21,363 bases of DNA from Caldimicrobium sp964493015 (GCA_964493015.1 CAZBLU010000028.1:1-21363), one strand, 5' to 3'; counted from the stretch's first letter, positions 9,301 to 16,996 are shown. Numbers and translations: made by a program. The notes: generated from the sequence alone by a model not told the origin.

Positions 9301-10484
9301 CCTTAATACTCTGGGGCCTTGGGGTATCGGAACACAGATCTGGTTCATACACAGCTATGGCTGCAGCCAATCTTGCTACCCTTTGTGGTTTTTGGGGAAG
9401 GCCTGGCTGTGGAGCTATGCCTCTTAGGGGGCAGAACAATGTGCAAGGCGCTTGTGATATGGGTGGATTACCCTATGTGCTACCTGGTTATCAGAGCTAT
9501 CATGACGAAACAGTGCGTTTAAAATTTAGTGAGGTCTGGCAAGTGGATTTACCTACTTCGGAAGGTAAAACTCTTCAAGGTATGTTGAGAGATGCCCTAC
9601 AAGGGAAGCTTAAGGCCCTATATGTGATGGGATATGATGTGGCTATGAGCCTCGGTAATCTTAAAGAGGTATGGCAGGCTCTTAAGAATTTAGAGTTATT
9701 GATAGTTCAGGATATTTTTATGCCTTATACGGCAAGGTTTGCCCACATTGTTTTGCCTGCAGCCTCCTTTTTGGAAAAATGTGGGACCTTTACTAATGGG
9801 GAAAGGAGGGTTCAATACTTTGAGAAGGCTGTTTCTCCACCCGGAGAAGCCTTGCCTGATTGGTTGATTTTAACCAAATTAGCTCAAAGTCTTGGCTTTG
9901 CCTGGAACTATAAGTCCCCTGAGGAGATTTTTGAGGAAATTGGTAGAGTTTGGCAGGCTGTAAGAGGAATCACTTATCAGAGATTGAGAAAGGGAGGGAT
10001 TCAATGGCCATGTTTTGATGAAGATCATCCTGGAACAGCCATGTTATTTACCCAGGGTTTTCCTAAGGGTAAGGTCCATCTTGCTTTAGCTAAATATGTG
10101 CCCCCCTTTGAAGAATCCTCTGAAGAATATCCCTTTATATTAGTAACTGTTAGAAAATTGGAGCATTATAATGTGGGGAGTATGACCAGGAGATCAAGAA
10201 ATCTCCTCAAACTTTATGCAGAACCCACTATAGAGATCCATCCTGAAGATGCTAAAAGACTCTATATCCATGAGGGAATTCCTGTGCGAATTTGGAATAG
10301 TAGAGGTGAGGTCATTATGAAGGCTCACCTTAATCCGAGGGTTCCTCCTGGTTTCCTCTACACTGATTTCCATTTTGAATCTGCCTTAATTAATATGTTA
10401 GTTAGTCCAGGGGCCGATGAGCTTATGGATACCCCCGAATACAAGGTATCCGCTGTAAATATAGCACCTCTTAAAGAGAACTAA
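6393..10484 (+). CDS. fdhA: Selenocysteine formate dehydrogenase alpha chain with inserted GltD-like flavin module
   Basis: One 1363-residue protein that reads TGA 8844-8846 as Sec818. Domain order: [2Fe-2S] domain (Cys34, 46, 49, 62); GltD/NfnB-like module (about 90-580) with cluster cysteines 98/102/106 and 145/149/153, FAD Rossmann motif GAGPAG (197-202) and a second dinucleotide fold (about 324-360); CLRCGC at 569-574; two [4Fe-4S] clusters (Cys618/621/624/628 and 655/658/661/665); then the molybdopterin domain with its own cluster (Cys691/694/698/725), the active-site Sec-His pair, RGQNNVQGACDMG, and a C-terminal cofactor-binding domain ending near 1363. It should interconvert CO2 and formate in the cytoplasm, feeding the methyl branch of the Wood-Ljungdahl pathway. 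No NuoE/F-like partner genes adjoin it, so electrons probably pass through the built-in flavin module. The second Rossmann loop is unusual (GCSYTA where GGGNTA is typical). Read without recoding, it would look like genes ending at 8846 and starting at 8901. Confidence 0.93.
8844..8880 (+). promoter_or_regulatory. Bacterial SECIS element and Sec codon in fdhA
   Basis: TGA at 8844-8846 is followed by a hairpin with arms GGTCGCG (8858-8864) and CGCGGCC (8870-8876) and apical loop GGTCT (8865-8869). The loop sequence and its offset of 21 nt from the U of UGA match the E. coli fdhF SECIS as I recall it. The encoded context VUHAPSVAGL is the standard formate dehydrogenase active site. The stem is strikingly GC-rich in an AT-rich gene, as expected if RNA structure constrains it. 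It should recruit SelB-GTP-Sec-tRNA. Confidence 0.95.
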
Positions 10485-10501
10485 TCAAGAAGCATATCCC
10501 T

Positions 10502-10531
10502 TAACAAGACCTTGTTACACTTGTCAAGTGT
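10502..10531. promoter_or_regulatory. Two abutting inverted repeats between fdhA and the modE-like gene
   Basis: TAACAAG-AC-CTTGTTA (10502-10517) is immediately followed, sharing its last base, by ACACTTG-T-CAAGTGT (10517-10531). Both repeats have perfect 7-bp arms. They lie 18 bp past the fdhA stop and about 85 bp before the regulator start. A possible promoter TTGTTA (10512-10517) / TAAATA (10534-10539), 16-bp spacer, overlaps them, so they may be operators, possibly autoregulatory. There is no U-tract, so an intrinsic terminator is unlikely. The rest of 10485-10614 shows nothing recognisable. Confidence 0.4.
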
Positions 10532-10614
10532 ATTAAATACTTAGTTTCACTGGCTTGTATTTCCTATAGTTAGTGATAAATTACCCAGTAATAAAGCTAA
10601 AAATATTCTATACC

Positions 10615-10995
10615 ATGCCTAAGAGAAAGAAAAAAGATAGGGCTCCTTTAATTTCTTCTGATGGTCATAGGATCAGGGGAAGAATCTGGATAGAGGGGCC
10701 AGAGGGAACCTTTTTAGGCTATGGCAGGGTGGTTTTACTGGAGAGAATTAGGGAATATGGCTCAATTTCTGAGGCTGCGCGCTCTATGAATATGTCTTAT
10801 AAACATGCCTGGGATCTTGTAAATTCCATGAATAGACAGAGTAAAGAGCCTTTAGTTATTACCTTTACTGGAGGGAAGAAGGGTGGAGGAGCCAAATTAA
10901 CCGAGGCAGGAGAGAAAGCTATCGAAACTTTCTGGAAACTCTATCAAAAATTCCAAGAATTCCTCAAGGAAGAGGAAAAATCTCTTAATTTTTAA
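10615..10995 (+). CDS. ModE-family N-terminal winged-helix regulator without MOP domains
   Basis: A 126-residue (from ATG 10615) DNA-binding protein of the ModE N-terminal type. The family pattern is visible: IWIEGPEGTFLGYGRVVLLE, then the helix-turn-helix REYGSISEAARSMNMSYKHA and the wing ITFTGGKKGGGAKLTEAG. In E. coli, ModE continues with two molybdate-binding MOP domains; this protein stops after the DNA-binding and dimerisation helices (WKLYQKFQEFLKEEEK), so it cannot sense molybdate in the E. coli way. The start is uncertain: an in-frame GTG at 10573 would add 14 residues, and neither start has a clear Shine-Dalgarno site. I prefer ATG 10615 because the extra residues (MINYPVIKLKIFYT) do not look like the family. 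It lies directly upstream of modABC, whose promoter carries a ModE-like operator, so it probably regulates molybdate uptake and perhaps fdhA. Confidence 0.85.
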   Translation: MPKRKKKDRAPLISSDGHRIRGRIWIEGPEGTFLGYGRVVLLERIREYGSISEAARSMNMSYKHAWDLVNSMNRQSKEPLVITFTGGKKGGGAKLTEAGEKAIETFWKLYQKFQEFLKEEEKSLNF

Positions 10996-11137
10996 AAGTT
11001 CCTGGAAGATTTTGTTTGAGTTTGGAAGGGCATAAGCCAAAATTTTCTCCTGCCATAGGTTTCAGAAGGCTTGCATATGCTTGCTAAGGCTAAATAACAA
11101 AGGTAATCCAAGGGTAAAGAGGCACTCTAAAAAAGCC

Positions 11138-11180
11138 TTGACAAAAGATCATTTATCGTTATATTTAAAAAAATATAACA
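11138..11180 (+). promoter_or_regulatory. modA promoter with overlapping ModE-like palindromic operator
   Basis: A strong promoter is visible: TTGACA (11138-11143), 16 bp, TATATT (11160-11165). A perfect 9-bp inverted repeat GTTATATTT-aaaa-AAATATAAC (11158-11179) covers the -10 and start region. With flanking C (11157) and A (11180) it closely resembles the known ModE recognition pattern of CGTTATAT/ATATAACG half-sites. A repressor bound there would block modABC transcription when molybdate is plentiful. A GGGGGTTGGG ribosome site precedes ATG 11199. The rest of 10996-11137 shows no clear gene or terminator. Confidence 0.75.
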
Positions 11181-11198
11181 TTTTTAAAGGGGGTTGGG

Positions 11199-12068
11199 AT
11201 GTTTAGAGGGTTCCTTAATATATTGAAGCCCTTTATTTTTACCTGTATGGGGGTAGTGCTTTTCTTTTCCTTAGCTCAAGGTGAGGAGAAGAGGATACTT
11301 GTTTATGCAGGAGCGGCAAGTAAGCCCCCTACAGAGGAGGTAGCCAAGGCCTTTGAGAGAAAGACAGGTATTAAGGTGGATGTTATTTTTGGAGGCTCAG
11401 GGTATGTGCTTTCTCAGATGATGCTTAGCAAAAAGGGGGATATCTATTTTCCTGGTTCATCTGATTATATGGAGATTGCTAAGAAGAAGGGAGCCGTAAT
11501 TCCTGAAACAGAGAGAATTGTAGTCTATTTAGTTCCTGCTATCAATGTGCAAAAGGGAAATCCAAAGAATATTAAGAGCTTAAAAGATCTTGCCAGGCCT
11601 GGGATAAAAGTGGTGATTGCTAATCCAGAGGGAGTATGTGTGGGAGCCTATGCCGTTGAGATTATTGAAAAGAATTTTACCCCCAAGGAAAAAGAGCAAT
11701 TTCGCAAAAATCTTGTAGGCTATGCCGAGTCTTGTGAAAAGACTGCCACAGCTATCTCTCTTAAAACTGCTGATGCAGTAATAGGTTGGCGTGTATTTCA
11801 GTACTGGGATCCTGAAAGAATTGAGACTATTCCCTTGAAACCTGAGCAGATTGAGAGAATAGGCTATATCCCCATTGCCATTTCAAGTTACACTAAAAAT
11901 AGAGAATTAGCTCAAAAATTTATAGATTTTGTCCTCTCTGAGGAGGGAAAGCGTATCTTTAGAAAATATCACTATTTTATGACCCCTGATGAGGCCTTTG
12001 CCTGGATTGGGGCTAAAAAACCTATTGGTGGAGAGTATGTCATTCCCCAGGAGTGGCTAAAGAAATAG
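11199..12068 (+). CDS. modA: Molybdate/tungstate ABC transporter, periplasmic binding protein
   Basis: A 289-residue solute-binding protein. It has an N-terminal signal peptide (hydrophobic core about residues 10-26, likely cleavage after AQG at about 28). The mature part begins KRILVYAGAASKPPTEEVAK and contains GGSGYVLSQM, the oxyanion-binding type of ModA-like proteins, and a typical C-terminal helix (SYTKNRELAQKFIDFVLSEE, then GKRIFRKY). It would capture molybdate or tungstate in the periplasm and deliver it to ModBC. The two oxyanions cannot be told apart by eye, and either metal could serve the formate dehydrogenase encoded upstream. It is first in a tight modABC operon (9-bp gap to modB) behind a ModE-like operator. 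Confidence 0.88.
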   Translation: MFRGFLNILKPFIFTCMGVVLFFSLAQGEEKRILVYAGAASKPPTEEVAKAFERKTGIKVDVIFGGSGYVLSQMMLSKKGDIYFPGSSDYMEIAKKKGAVIPETERIVVYLVPAINVQKGNPKNIKSLKDLARPGIKVVIANPEGVCVGAYAVEIIEKNFTPKEKEQFRKNLVGYAESCEKTATAISLKTADAVIGWRVFQYWDPERIETIPLKPEQIERIGYIPIAISSYTKNRELAQKFIDFVLSEEGKRIFRKYHYFMTPDEAFAWIGAKKPIGGEYVIPQEWLKK

Positions 12069-12077
12069 GGGATGTAA

Positions 12078-12854
12078 ATGTATTTTAAGAGACTTTGTCT
12101 CCTGTTTACCTTCTTAACCTTTGGTCTTTATGCTGGCCTTACTGTTTCTCTTTTCTATTTTTGGGATAGTAAGACTTTCTTTGCAACTCTTACTTCTGAG
12201 CGGACCTTTTTTTCAATAAAAATCAGTTTCATTGCTGCCACAGTGGCAACCCTTCTCTCTTTAGGCATAGCCATCCCTGTGGGCTATGCCCTTTCTCGTT
12301 ATGAATTTAAGGGTAAAAGGCTTGTGGATACCCTGATGGAGTTCCCTATGGTGGTTTCTCCAGCTGCCTTGGGAGCTATTTTACTCATCTTTTTTAATAA
12401 TCCTCTTGGGACATGGATTCAATCCCATCTTATAGAGTTTGTTTTTACCTTTTATGGTATTCTGCTTGCTCAGTTTGTCACAGTTCTTGGGGTAGCTGTG
12501 AGATTTACCAAGGCAGCTATAGATAATATTTCTGTGAGATACGAGCTTGTTGCCTATTCCTTGGGGGTTAAGCCCTGGGTTACCTTTTATAAGATTGTTT
12601 TACCTTTAGCCTTTCGAGGAATCTTAGCTGCAGGAATTCTTTCTTGGGCTAAGGCTATAGGAGAATTTGGAGCAACCATTACTCTCGCAGGCTCTATGGC
12701 TATGCGCACAGAGACCCTTCCCATTGCCATCTTTATGCGCCTTGCAACCGCTGATATCGAAGGAAGTGTAGCCCTGATCCTCATTCTTCTCTCAATAGCC
12801 TTTTCTACCCTCTATACCTTGAGGTTGATCGTTAGACAGCGAGAAACATTTTGA
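12078..12854 (+). CDS. modB: Molybdate/tungstate ABC transporter permease
   Basis: A 258-residue inner-membrane protein of the ModB/CysT permease type, with about six hydrophobic segments (starting at about residues 8, 47, 90, 125, 185 and 230). The cytoplasmic EAA-type loop that contacts the ATPase is recognisable near residues 185-200 (GILSWAKAIGEFGATITLAG), as is the preceding SLGVKPWVTFYKIVLPLAF. It forms the channel for the oxyanion delivered by ModA. ATG 12078 follows a GGGGATG sequence that overlaps the modA stop region. It is 8 bp from modC. Confidence 0.93.
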   Translation: MYFKRLCLLFTFLTFGLYAGLTVSLFYFWDSKTFFATLTSERTFFSIKISFIAATVATLLSLGIAIPVGYALSRYEFKGKRLVDTLMEFPMVVSPAALGAILLIFFNNPLGTWIQSHLIEFVFTFYGILLAQFVTVLGVAVRFTKAAIDNISVRYELVAYSLGVKPWVTFYKIVLPLAFRGILAAGILSWAKAIGEFGATITLAGSMAMRTETLPIAIFMRLATADIEGSVALILILLSIAFSTLYTLRLIVRQRETF

Positions 12855-12862
12855 GGTAGCTT

Positions 12863-13948
12863 ATGATTGAGGTGAGAAACCTATACCTAAAACAGGGGCA
12901 CTTTGAGCTTAAAGACATAAATCTCATAGTGGAGGAGGGCTCCTTTCATGCCTTAATTGGTCCAACAGGATGTGGAAAAACTACCCTCTTAGAGTCTATT
13001 CTTGGCTTAAGAAAGATAGATAGAGGGCAGATTCTTCTCAAGGGGGAAGAGGTAACTAAGAAACCACCCTATGAAAGAGGTTTTGCCTATGTGCCCCAGG
13101 ATCTTTCCCTGTTTCCCCATCTAACTGCCTATGAAAATATCCTCTTTGGTGTGAAATATGGTCTTTCAGCCAAAAAGAATCCCAATTACAAAGATATTGA
13201 AGAGATTATCAAATTTTTGAGGATAGAAGAGGTCTTGCACAAGAAAGTGCCCTTTTTAAGTGGCGGTGAAAAACAGAGGGTTGCCTTAGCCAGGGCCTTA
13301 GCACCAGGCTATAAGTATCTCCTTTTAGATGAACCCTTTACAGCTATTCACCCAGGAATAAGAAAAGACCTCTGGGGGCTTTTAAAGGATCTTCAGAGAA
13401 AATATAACCTCACTATACTTATGGTAAGCCATGATCTGGAGGAAACTTTCTTTTTGGCAGACTACATAACTCTTATGATTAAGGGAAGAGTAATTCAAAG
13501 TGAGAGAAAGGAGGTGATTTATAACCATCCAGCAACCTTAGAGGTGGCTCAATATTTTGGCATTAAGAATATCTTTAAGGGAGAACTTTTGAGAAAAGAA
13601 GAGGACTCTTACAAGATTTGGTGCCCCGATTTGGCAAGCGAATTATTAATTCCCCTTGAGAATTTTAAAGGAGAGCCAAAGAGGGAGTTTTACTTTTTTA
13701 TCAGAAGGGAAAACATTATGATTGTTAGGCCTGATTTGCCCTATAGAGAGGAAAACTTGATACCTGCTAAAGTCCAAAGAATTGATTTCCTTGGCGAACA
13801 GTATCAAATCATGGCACATTCTTTGAAAACCAAAGTGCCTTTGGAAATAGCTCTTCCAGGCTATGCCTTTACCAAACTCAAGCTCAAAGAGGGAGACAAA
13901 ATTTTACTCTCTTTGAGGAAGGAAAAACTTTTTACCGTATTGAGTTAA
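12863..13948 (+). CDS. modC: Molybdate/tungstate ABC transporter ATP-binding protein
   Basis: A 361-residue ATPase that powers ModB. Motifs: Walker A GPTGCGKTT (33-41), Q-loop YVPQD (77-80 region), signature LSGGE (132-136), Walker B LLLDE (153-157) and switch His190 (MVSHDLEE). Residues from about 230 form a C-terminal extension ending in a TOBE-like oxyanion-binding domain (about 295-361: PAKVQRIDFLGEQY onward). One oddity is the D-loop, which reads FTAIHPGIR; the usual Asp of the SALD motif is His163. It is the last gene of the mod operon. No clear terminator follows. The 166-bp gap to the converging gene holds no recognised feature, only a 47-codon ORF remnant on the - strand. Confidence 0.93.
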   Translation: MIEVRNLYLKQGHFELKDINLIVEEGSFHALIGPTGCGKTTLLESILGLRKIDRGQILLKGEEVTKKPPYERGFAYVPQDLSLFPHLTAYENILFGVKYGLSAKKNPNYKDIEEIIKFLRIEEVLHKKVPFLSGGEKQRVALARALAPGYKYLLLDEPFTAIHPGIRKDLWGLLKDLQRKYNLTILMVSHDLEETFFLADYITLMIKGRVIQSERKEVIYNHPATLEVAQYFGIKNIFKGELLRKEEDSYKIWCPDLASELLIPLENFKGEPKREFYFFIRRENIMIVRPDLPYREENLIPAKVQRIDFLGEQYQIMAHSLKTKVPLEIALPGYAFTKLKLKEGDKILLSLRKEKLFTVLS

Positions 13949-14114
13949 TATTCTCTTTTGCCCAACTTAAGAGCCTTATAGTTATTTCAACTCCCATTTG
14001 CATTATCTTTTGCTTCACATAAATCCTAACATAATCTATGACTGCGCCAAGTAGGGAAATCCTCTTTTTAATTAGCTATTAGCTGAGAGAGGTATGGCTA
14101 TGGATAAAGGCAAA

Positions 14115-14996
14115 TTAATCCTTTAGGACAGATTCAAGCTCCTTTTTTACCTCTTCAAAGGTTTCTGCCTTGATTACGAGCCTATGTAACTTCTTAAGGA
14201 GCTCCCTATCCTCTGTCCTCTTTATACGCTCCTTTATTTCCTCTGAGACTTCACCAAATTTTACTTCAAGGGCATCTATCAAAAGCTCCTGCGCATCATA
14301 GAGTAGCCCCTTATGAATACCCTGTTCAATACCCTGCTCAATACCCTGTTGAATACCTCTTAGATAAAGAGGATCTTGATTAATATCAATTACTATTGGC
14401 ATATCTCCCACCTCCTCTTTTAGTTTCTCAAACTCACTTAAAACATCCTTTCTTAATCTTGAAAAGTAAAATACTTTCTTTAAATAGCTTTCCCTCCTTC
14501 TCGGGGGAAGCTCCTTTAATCTCTCAAGGAGCTTCATCCAAAACCCTTCTCCCCTCTTACATAACACCGCTAAAACATAATCATCAGGGTCACTACTTTC
14601 AAGTAATCTCTCTCCGTCAATTTCCTTTATATCAACCGCCCTGCATCTAAATCTTATGGGCCCAAGCTCATATTCTTCCACATAGGGAATTTTCTCTTCA
14701 CCAATCCAGAGGATTACCTGTATAGGAAAGGCCCCGTATGCCCTATTTATCCTTAAGGCATATTCAACAAGCCTTTTAGGAAGTTCCTTATCATAGTGGA
14801 GTTGAATTTCTACATGCACTATCTCATTAGTCTCAAGGAGGCCCACAAAATCAGCTTTTCTCTCCTCCACCGAGGGAAAGGTGGGATTTAACACCCTCTT
14901 AACAGGCTTGTTAAAGAGGATTTCAGTAAAGCGGTAGGGTAAACGCTGAATAAGCTCTCTAAAAGCCCTATCATAGGGGAAGTAATCTGGTGGCAT
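14115..14996 (-). CDS. Rpn-type PD-(D/E)XK nuclease-family protein (putative transposase-like)
   Basis: A 293-residue member of the Rpn/YhgA-like family, often annotated as a PD-(D/E)XK transposase-family protein. The start YFPYDRAFRELIQRLPYRFT is typical. The nuclease core is visible as Asp49 (KADFVG) followed by Glu63-x-Gln65 (HVEIQLH). The C-terminal half has the characteristic tandem GIEQGIEQG segment (about residues 213-229), followed by Lys/Glu-rich helices. Related Rpn proteins are DNA endonucleases that promote recombination; whether this one is active is unknown. It stands alone, convergent with modC and divergent from the TonB receptor, with no terminal repeats or companion genes. 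ATG 14996 has only a weak AAGG upstream. Such genes are often multicopy in their hosts, so this one may be a scattered accessory gene. Confidence 0.85.
   Translation of the reverse strand: MPPDYFPYDRAFRELIQRLPYRFTEILFNKPVKRVLNPTFPSVEERKADFVGLLETNEIVHVEIQLHYDKELPKRLVEYALRINRAYGAFPIQVILWIGEEKIPYVEEYELGPIRFRCRAVDIKEIDGERLLESSDPDDYVLAVLCKRGEGFWMKLLERLKELPPRRRESYLKKVFYFSRLRKDVLSEFEKLKEEVGDMPIVIDINQDPLYLRGIQQGIEQGIEQGIHKGLLYDAQELLIDALEVKFGEVSEEIKERIKRTEDRELLKKLHRLVIKAETFEEVKKELESVLKD
14316..14357 (-). repeat. 12-bp tandem repeat in the rpn-like gene (GIEQ units)
   Basis: On the + strand, AATACCCTGTTC, AATACCCTGCTC and AATACCCTGTTG follow one another, with a fourth half copy (AATACC). The unit length is a multiple of three, and each unit encodes one GI(E/Q)Q step. 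Copy-number change by slippage would lengthen or shorten the linker without a frameshift. Confidence 0.85.
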
Positions 14997-15135
14997 GGCA
15001 AACCTTGTGGGTGTAGATAAGGTCCTCCATTTAATTTTAAAGACTTACTTATTTTTCGTCAACCCTATCTGGGAAAGACTATTGGATGAGGATTTTCTAA
15101 AGATTTTTTACTACTCTTATTGACAAGGTCATAGA

Positions 15136-15178
15136 TTGAACTAAAGTTAACCATTATTATGTAATTGGTTAACTTTAG
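15136..15178 (+). promoter_or_regulatory. Promoter of the TonB receptor gene bracketed by a perfect 13-bp inverted repeat
   Basis: CTAAAGTTAACCA (15141-15153) and TGGTTAACTTTAG (15166-15178) are perfect inverted copies separated by 12 bp. A plausible promoter TTGAAC (15136-15141) / TATGTA (15158-15163) has its -10 in the spacer, so a dimeric regulator bound here should control transcription. The GTTAAC cores do not match an operator I can name with confidence (a Fur- or NikR-like metal regulator is conceivable). A GGAGGGAG ribosome site precedes ATG 15197. No other feature is seen in 14997-15135 apart from a TTGACA at 15120-15125. Confidence 0.65.
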
Positions 15179-15196
15179 CCTAATAGGAGGGAGCAG

Positions 15197-16996
15197 ATGA
15201 GGAGAGTGAGGAGATATGCCCTGTTATGGGGAGGTCTAAGTTTTATTATCCTTTTTTCAACCTCGACCTTAGCAGAGGCTAAGAGTGTGGAAGAGAGAGA
15301 AGAGGTTTCTCTCGAAGAAGTAAGGATTTTGGCTCAACCCCTTTATGAAGGGTTTGAGAGGTCCATACAGGAAGTAAGGATTATAGACAAAGAGGAGCTA
15401 AAGAGAGTAGGCGTAGATATCTATTCAGGGCTTGATTTAAGAGAAAGAGGAGGATTTGGAGTTCAAGAAGACCTTTCCATAAGAGGAACCACCTTTGAGC
15501 AAAATGTAGTTCTCTTTGAGGGGATAAGACTTTCTGATTTACAAACAGGGCACCACCTGATGAACCTTCCCTTGGGAGTAGATAACATAGCTAAGCTTGA
15601 GATAGTCCCAGGAGGAGTTAGTCCCCTTTATGGTGCGGGTGGATTTGGTGGGCTGATTAACCTTCTTTTAGAACCAGGTAAGGAGGGAATCAAACTTGAA
15701 GCTGGCCTGGGGAGCTATGATCTTAGGGAACTTGCTTTTAGAGGAGGGATTCCTCTCAAAGGTAAGATAATAAATTTATCCTTAGAGCAGAGGGTTTCAA
15801 ATGGCTTCATTTGGAATAGAGATTTTGATATACGCACCTTTAACCTATACCATAAAGGGGAGAGAACTACCCTCTTTTATGGCTTTGTGGAAAAGGACTT
15901 TGGGGCAAGAAATTTTTACACCCCTCGCTTTGATTCTGAATGGGAGGAAACAAGAACCCATTTAATTCTTGCTAAAAGAGCTCTATCTTTCCGGGATTTT
16001 CTCTTAGAACCAACCCTTCTCTATCGGAAGAATTATGATCACTATCTTCTAAATCGTAAGAATCCAGCCTTCTATCAGAATAGACATGAAACATATGCCT
16101 ATAGATTTAATTTTCCTGTCTATGTGGAGAGAGAAGGCTATGTTCTCAATTTAGGTCTTGAGGCAGGCTATGAGTCCTTAAATAGTTCCAGGCTTGGGGA
16201 GTATTTGCGCAGGAATATTTCCCTCTACGGAGGGATAAGGCCCCATCTCTGGGAGAGGTTCTATCCCCTTTTTCAAGTGCGCTATGACTATCATTTAGGG
16301 GAGAAGGATTTTCTCTCCTGGGGGGTAGGATTTGCTTATAAAGTTAATCCTCAATTAAAGGCAAGAGTAGCTTTGAACTATTCTTATAGGTTACCCAGTG
16401 CTACGGAGTTGAGATATCAGTCTTTAGCTATTAAGGGAAACCCAGACTTAGAGGCTGAAAGGGCTTTAAATCTTGAAACAGGTATGGATTTTACAGGAAA
16501 AATAGGGCAAATTTCACTTACGGCCTTTCACCGCTTTGGAGAAGACCTCATAGATTGGTTTTATAATGGCACAACAACTGTAGCCCGTAATCTAAACTTG
16601 AAGACCCTGGGTTTTACCTTTGACTATAGGTATCCCTTAAGAGAGCACCTCTTTATTTTGAGTTATACCTATCTTAATCAGAAGAAAGAAGATCTCGCCT
16701 ATTCACGCTATCTGGGGAATTATTTGAGACATAATTTGGTCATGGGGACCATTATCGGACTACCTTATGGTCTAAAATTTAGTGGAAATTTAAATTATCA
16801 GAAAAGAGGGAAGCAAGAGGGAAAGTTTTTGTTCTCTTCTCAAATAGAAAAGTCCTTTGGGTCACATCTCAAATTAGTAGTATGGGGTAAAAATCTACTT
16901 GACGAAAAATATTATGAAATATGGTATCCTGAGAGAGAAAAGGGGGTCTTAGGCATTCCCCAGTGGTTTGGCTTGCGTCTTGAACTTTACAAATAA
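15197..16996 (+). CDS. TonB-dependent outer-membrane receptor
   Basis: A 599-residue receptor. A signal peptide (about 1-28) and a TonB-box-like segment (EEVSLEEVRILA, about 35-46) are followed by a plug domain (about 50-160: LSIRGTTFEQNVVLFEGIRL, LEIVPGGVSPLYGAGGFGG). A beta-barrel of alternating strands follows and ends in WFGLRLELYK. The C-terminal residue is Lys rather than the usual aromatic, though Leu-Tyr precedes it. It imports an unidentified scarce compound across the outer membrane, using energy from TonB/ExbBD (not encoded here). Candidates are iron, nickel or cobalt chelates, or cobalamin; corrinoid and nickel would both suit the acetyl-CoA pathway genes nearby, but the sequence does not decide. 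It is followed 48 bp downstream by a TlpA-like gene, probably in the same transcript. It is preceded by a strong palindromic operator. Confidence 0.9.
   Translation: MRRVRRYALLWGGLSFIILFSTSTLAEAKSVEEREEVSLEEVRILAQPLYEGFERSIQEVRIIDKEELKRVGVDIYSGLDLRERGGFGVQEDLSIRGTTFEQNVVLFEGIRLSDLQTGHHLMNLPLGVDNIAKLEIVPGGVSPLYGAGGFGGLINLLLEPGKEGIKLEAGLGSYDLRELAFRGGIPLKGKIINLSLEQRVSNGFIWNRDFDIRTFNLYHKGERTTLFYGFVEKDFGARNFYTPRFDSEWEETRTHLILAKRALSFRDFLLEPTLLYRKNYDHYLLNRKNPAFYQNRHETYAYRFNFPVYVEREGYVLNLGLEAGYESLNSSRLGEYLRRNISLYGGIRPHLWERFYPLFQVRYDYHLGEKDFLSWGVGFAYKVNPQLKARVALNYSYRLPSATELRYQSLAIKGNPDLEAERALNLETGMDFTGKIGQISLTAFHRFGEDLIDWFYNGTTTVARNLNLKTLGFTFDYRYPLREHLFILSYTYLNQKKEDLAYSRYLGNYLRHNLVMGTIIGLPYGLKFSGNLNYQKRGKQEGKFLFSSQIEKSFGSHLKLVVWGKNLLDEKYYEIWYPEREKGVLGIPQWFGLRLELYK

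Noticed and set aside
10573..10614. GTG 10573 as the start of the ModE-like gene
   Set aside because: The extra 14 residues look unlike the family and there is no ribosome site; kept only as an alternative.
13932..14075. Small - strand ORF (47 codons) between modC and the rpn-like gene, reading LLGAVIDYVRIYVKQKIMQM
   Set aside because: It overlaps the modC end, has no start with a ribosome site near its beginning, and matches no family I recognise; it could be a decayed remnant but is too weak to call.
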